The notes under the pieces are model-generated. The model worked only from the letters and a program-made list of their open reading frames with translations, was not told where the DNA came from and did no database searches. The translations under genes were made by a program, and so were the position numbers. A stretch of 5,806 bases of DNA from an uncultured Acetatifactor sp. (GTDB taxonomy: Bacteria; Bacillota; Clostridia; Lachnospirales; Lachnospiraceae): assembly GCA_910585805.1 (NCBI GenBank), contig CAJUFB010000095.1, positions 1-5,806 on the forward strand, read 5' to 3'. Every line of letters begins with the position of its first letter. Position 1 is the stretch's first letter. Of the stretch, positions 4,312 through 5,806 are shown piece after piece.

Positions 4312-5214
4312 ATGAAATTACTGGTAATCGGCGGAAGCTATTTTCTGGGAAGGGTATTTTTGATGCAGGCGGCCGGGGAACATGATATTACTGTAGTAAA
4401 CCGGGGAACATGGTCTCTGGAGAGCCTGGGTGTAAAGCAGATAAAGGGCGACAGAAGAGATGATGCTCTATGGGGGCAGATTGAGGAAGATATAGACGTG
4501 ATAATTGACTTTTGCGCCTATGAGAAGGGAGACATCGCCAGAGTGCTCCGGAATATTAAGGGTACAGTGAGGCAGTATCTTTTCATCAGCACGCTGGATG
4601 TATATGAGCGGGGGCTGGGAGAGGTGAAAACGGAGGACGCGCCTTTTGAGACCAGAGTATTTCCCGGGGAGGCGGGAGCCTATATTGCAGGTAAAGTGGC
4701 ACTGGAACAGGAACTGCAGGAAGTGTGCGGGGAAATGGGGATTTTCTATACGGTGCTGCGTCCGGCATTTATCTATGGACCGTTTAATTATGCACCCAGG
4801 GAGTCGGCTTATATTCAGCTGATGGTGCAGAATCATGTGCTGCCTCATATTACGGATGCGGCGGGAACTTTTCAGTTTGTCTATGTAAAGGATGCGGCGG
4901 AAGCGGCTCTCAAATGTCTCCTGAATCCGGTGGCTTACGGGCAGGCTTACAATCTGTGCCAGGACCGGACGGTGACATATGAGGACTTCTATCAGGCTCT
5001 GCGCATAGCGGCGGATGCGGAAGCGGAGGAACTTCCGGTGACGGCAGAGGCTGCCCGGAACATGGGGATTCCGCTGCCTTTTCCGGTGACGGCGGAGGAA
5101 TCCGAGCTTTCTTCCAACGAAAAGAGTAAGAGGGAACTGGGAGTCTGCTATATCAGCCTTCAGGAGGGGATGGCGAGGACATACCGCGCTTTTAAGGGAG
5201 TGTATCAGTCATAG
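4312..5214 (+). CDS. NAD(P)-dependent epimerase/dehydratase-type SDR protein
   Basis: This encodes 300 residues, usual for an extended or atypical short-chain dehydrogenase/reductase. Residues 3-17 form the first Rossmann strand and the nucleotide loop GGSYFLG (7-13). VVNRGT (28-33), with Arg31 after strand 2, may favour NADP. GDRRD (46-50) and DFCAY (66-70) follow. The catalytic set is Ser93 in FISTLDVY, with Tyr124 and Lys128 in YIAGK. RPAFIYGP (150-157) and QFVYVKDAAEAAL (188-200) are family blocks; the C-terminal third would bind the substrate. Nucleotide-sugar epimerases are relatives, but substrate and pathway cannot be named. The start is ATG 4312, because AGGAGGG (4299-4305) lies 6 bases before it; an upstream in-frame ATG at 4216 would add 32 residues read through the structured leader, lacks an SD and precedes the Rossmann start. 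It appears to be a single-gene unit. Confidence 0.9.
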   Translation: MKLLVIGGSYFLGRVFLMQAAGEHDITVVNRGTWSLESLGVKQIKGDRRDDALWGQIEEDIDVIIDFCAYEKGDIARVLRNIKGTVRQYLFISTLDVYERGLGEVKTEDAPFETRVFPGEAGAYIAGKVALEQELQEVCGEMGIFYTVLRPAFIYGPFNYAPRESAYIQLMVQNHVLPHITDAAGTFQFVYVKDAAEAALKCLLNPVAYGQAYNLCQDRTVTYEDFYQALRIAADAEAEELPVTAEAARNMGIPLPFPVTAEESELSSNEKSKRELGVCYISLQEGMARTYRAFKGVYQS

Positions 5215-5240
5215 CCGTATATACGTTTTTCGTGTTACGG
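5215..5240 (+). other. stem-loop immediately after the SDR stop codon
   Basis: CCGTA (5215-5219) pairs with TACGG (5236-5240). After a bulged T, ATACG (5221-5225) pairs with CGTGT (5231-5235, one G-U), and TTTTT is the loop. It begins on the base after the stop codon. No T-run follows the stem, so it may protect the 3' end or act as a weak terminator rather than a standard one. Confidence 0.4.
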
Positions 5241-5403
5241 TTCAAGGATGCGGGGCAATGATTGTTTCGACGCTGTCTTTGGACCGAAGGGATACTTTTC
5301 CGATACAGATTGTTTCAAGGCTGTATGCACAGCGCTGCTGAAAATATATATTTTTTGCAGAAACGGTGCAGTTCAAATGAATCTTCAGACTTATGTTTTT
5401 ACG

Positions 5404-5463
5404 AAACCCGCTGAGAGCGTGAACAGGGAGAGAATGTGTCCCGGTTCTGTTCCGGCGGGTTTT
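5404..5463 (+). terminator. possible terminator-like long stem downstream of the SDR gene
   Basis: AAACCCGC (5404-5411) pairs perfectly with GCGGGTTT (5455-5462), with an A-tract on one side and TTTT on the other. Inside, GAACAG (5421-5426) pairs with CTGTTC (5447-5452) and GGA/TCC extends it. The loop is long for a factor-independent terminator, so this is tentative. An AT-rich hairpin at 5335-5360 (CTGC...GCAG enclosing AAAATATATATTTT) precedes it. The region 5215-5559 holds no gene I can support. Confidence 0.32.
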
Positions 5464-5559
5464 ACTGTTCTGCTTAGTTTTCAGGTTCTCCGGCGCAAAT
5501 CTGTCAATGCGTCATATTCACCTTTTATTTCCCCGGTCTGACCTCTTGCGCAGAAGCTG

Positions 5560-5587
5560 TTTACATTCGCTTTCTTTTTTGTATACT
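5560..5587 (+). promoter_or_regulatory. sigma-A-type promoter reading toward the right edge
   Basis: TTTACA (5560-5565) and TATACT (5582-5587) are separated by 16 bases; each hexamer differs from consensus at one position. Transcription would start near 5594. Only a 9-codon frame, ATG 5619 to a TAG ending at 5648, follows, with a weak SD, so the transcript probably has a leader of more than 200 nt for a gene beyond the window, or is itself a non-coding RNA. Confidence 0.58.
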
Positions 5588-5591
5588 GAGT

Positions 5592-5687
5592 TTATAGAAC
5601 ATACCCGGAACGTGTGAAATGACCGAAGAGAACCGGTGCTGTTTATAGAAATCTTTATAGATTCCGCAAGGTGTTTCGCATTATAGA
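5592..5687 (+). repeat. four copies of TTATAGA in the rightmost leader
   Basis: TTATAGA occurs at 5592-5598, 5643-5649, 5655-5661 and 5681-5687, the first two within TTTATAGAA. The third overlaps a small hairpin AATCT-TTAT-AGATT (5650-5663). Further on, GCGGAC (5704-5709) pairs with GTCCGC (5728-5733). The remaining bases to the right edge show no gene. The repeats could be protein or RNA-contact sites, or chance in AT-rich sequence. Confidence 0.45.
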
Positions 5688-5806
5688 GGGATTCGAGGCG
5701 GAAGCGGACAGAGCGGCCAGAAGCACAGTCCGCAGGGTCTCGCTGCAGGGGGCCTGGAAAATGAGATTTTTGTAGAATAGAATTTAAAGTCAGGGAATTC
5801 AGAAGC

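Noticed and set aside
5248..5541. 97-codon open frame downstream of the SDR gene
   Set aside because: No properly spaced SD, no recognisable family, Cys/Phe-rich composition, and it crosses several stem-loops and repeats.

Overview
The window fits the chromosome of a spore-forming anaerobic Firmicute, most likely a clostridium of the Lachnospiraceae type. It carries a Coat F spore-coat gene, a small companion coat-like gene and the spore-maturation pair spmA-spmB. Shine-Dalgarno sequences are strong and purine-rich (AGGAGG type), and coding sequence is of medium G+C. I recognised no phage, CRISPR, rRNA or tRNA gene. The family assignment is inference; no marker fixes the species.

Layout, left to right. 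At 1-60 an open frame running in from the left edge may be the tail of an unseen gene. At 123-308 and 547-801 (+) lie two small coat-type genes, separated by 238 bases that hold a foldable element but no visible gene. A 20-bp stem-loop at 823-866 ends this unit, facing the convergent spmB (932-1459, -) and spmA (1456-2256, -), which overlap by four bases. A sigma-E-like promoter lies in front of spmA. A gene-poor gap (2257-2543) separates spmA from ybaK (2544-3056, -), a YbaK/EbsC aminoacyl-tRNA deacylase. Upstream of ybaK is a 102-bp element with inverted termini and 8-bp flanking direct repeats, next to three 16-bp tandem repeats. Next come a GNAT acetyltransferase (3340-3867, -), a divergent regulatory region (3868-4311), and an NAD(P)-dependent epimerase/dehydratase-type SDR protein (4312-5214, +). 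The last 592 bases hold no credible gene but do hold stem-loops, short repeats and a good-looking rightward promoter at 5560-5587.

How the genes relate. The coat genes and spmAB all act late in sporulation: coat assembly on one side, core dehydration and heat resistance on the other. They form two converging units. ybaK, the acetyltransferase and the SDR gene look like separate single-gene units and suggest no shared pathway.

The coding content is ordinary. The unusual features are non-coding: a MITE-like element in the ybaK upstream region, a heavily structured leader of roughly 215 nt in front of the SDR gene with alternative pairings next to its ribosome-binding site, three mutually complementary SD/anti-SD segments ahead of the acetyltransferase, and a spmA linker that may be read out of its ancestral frame.
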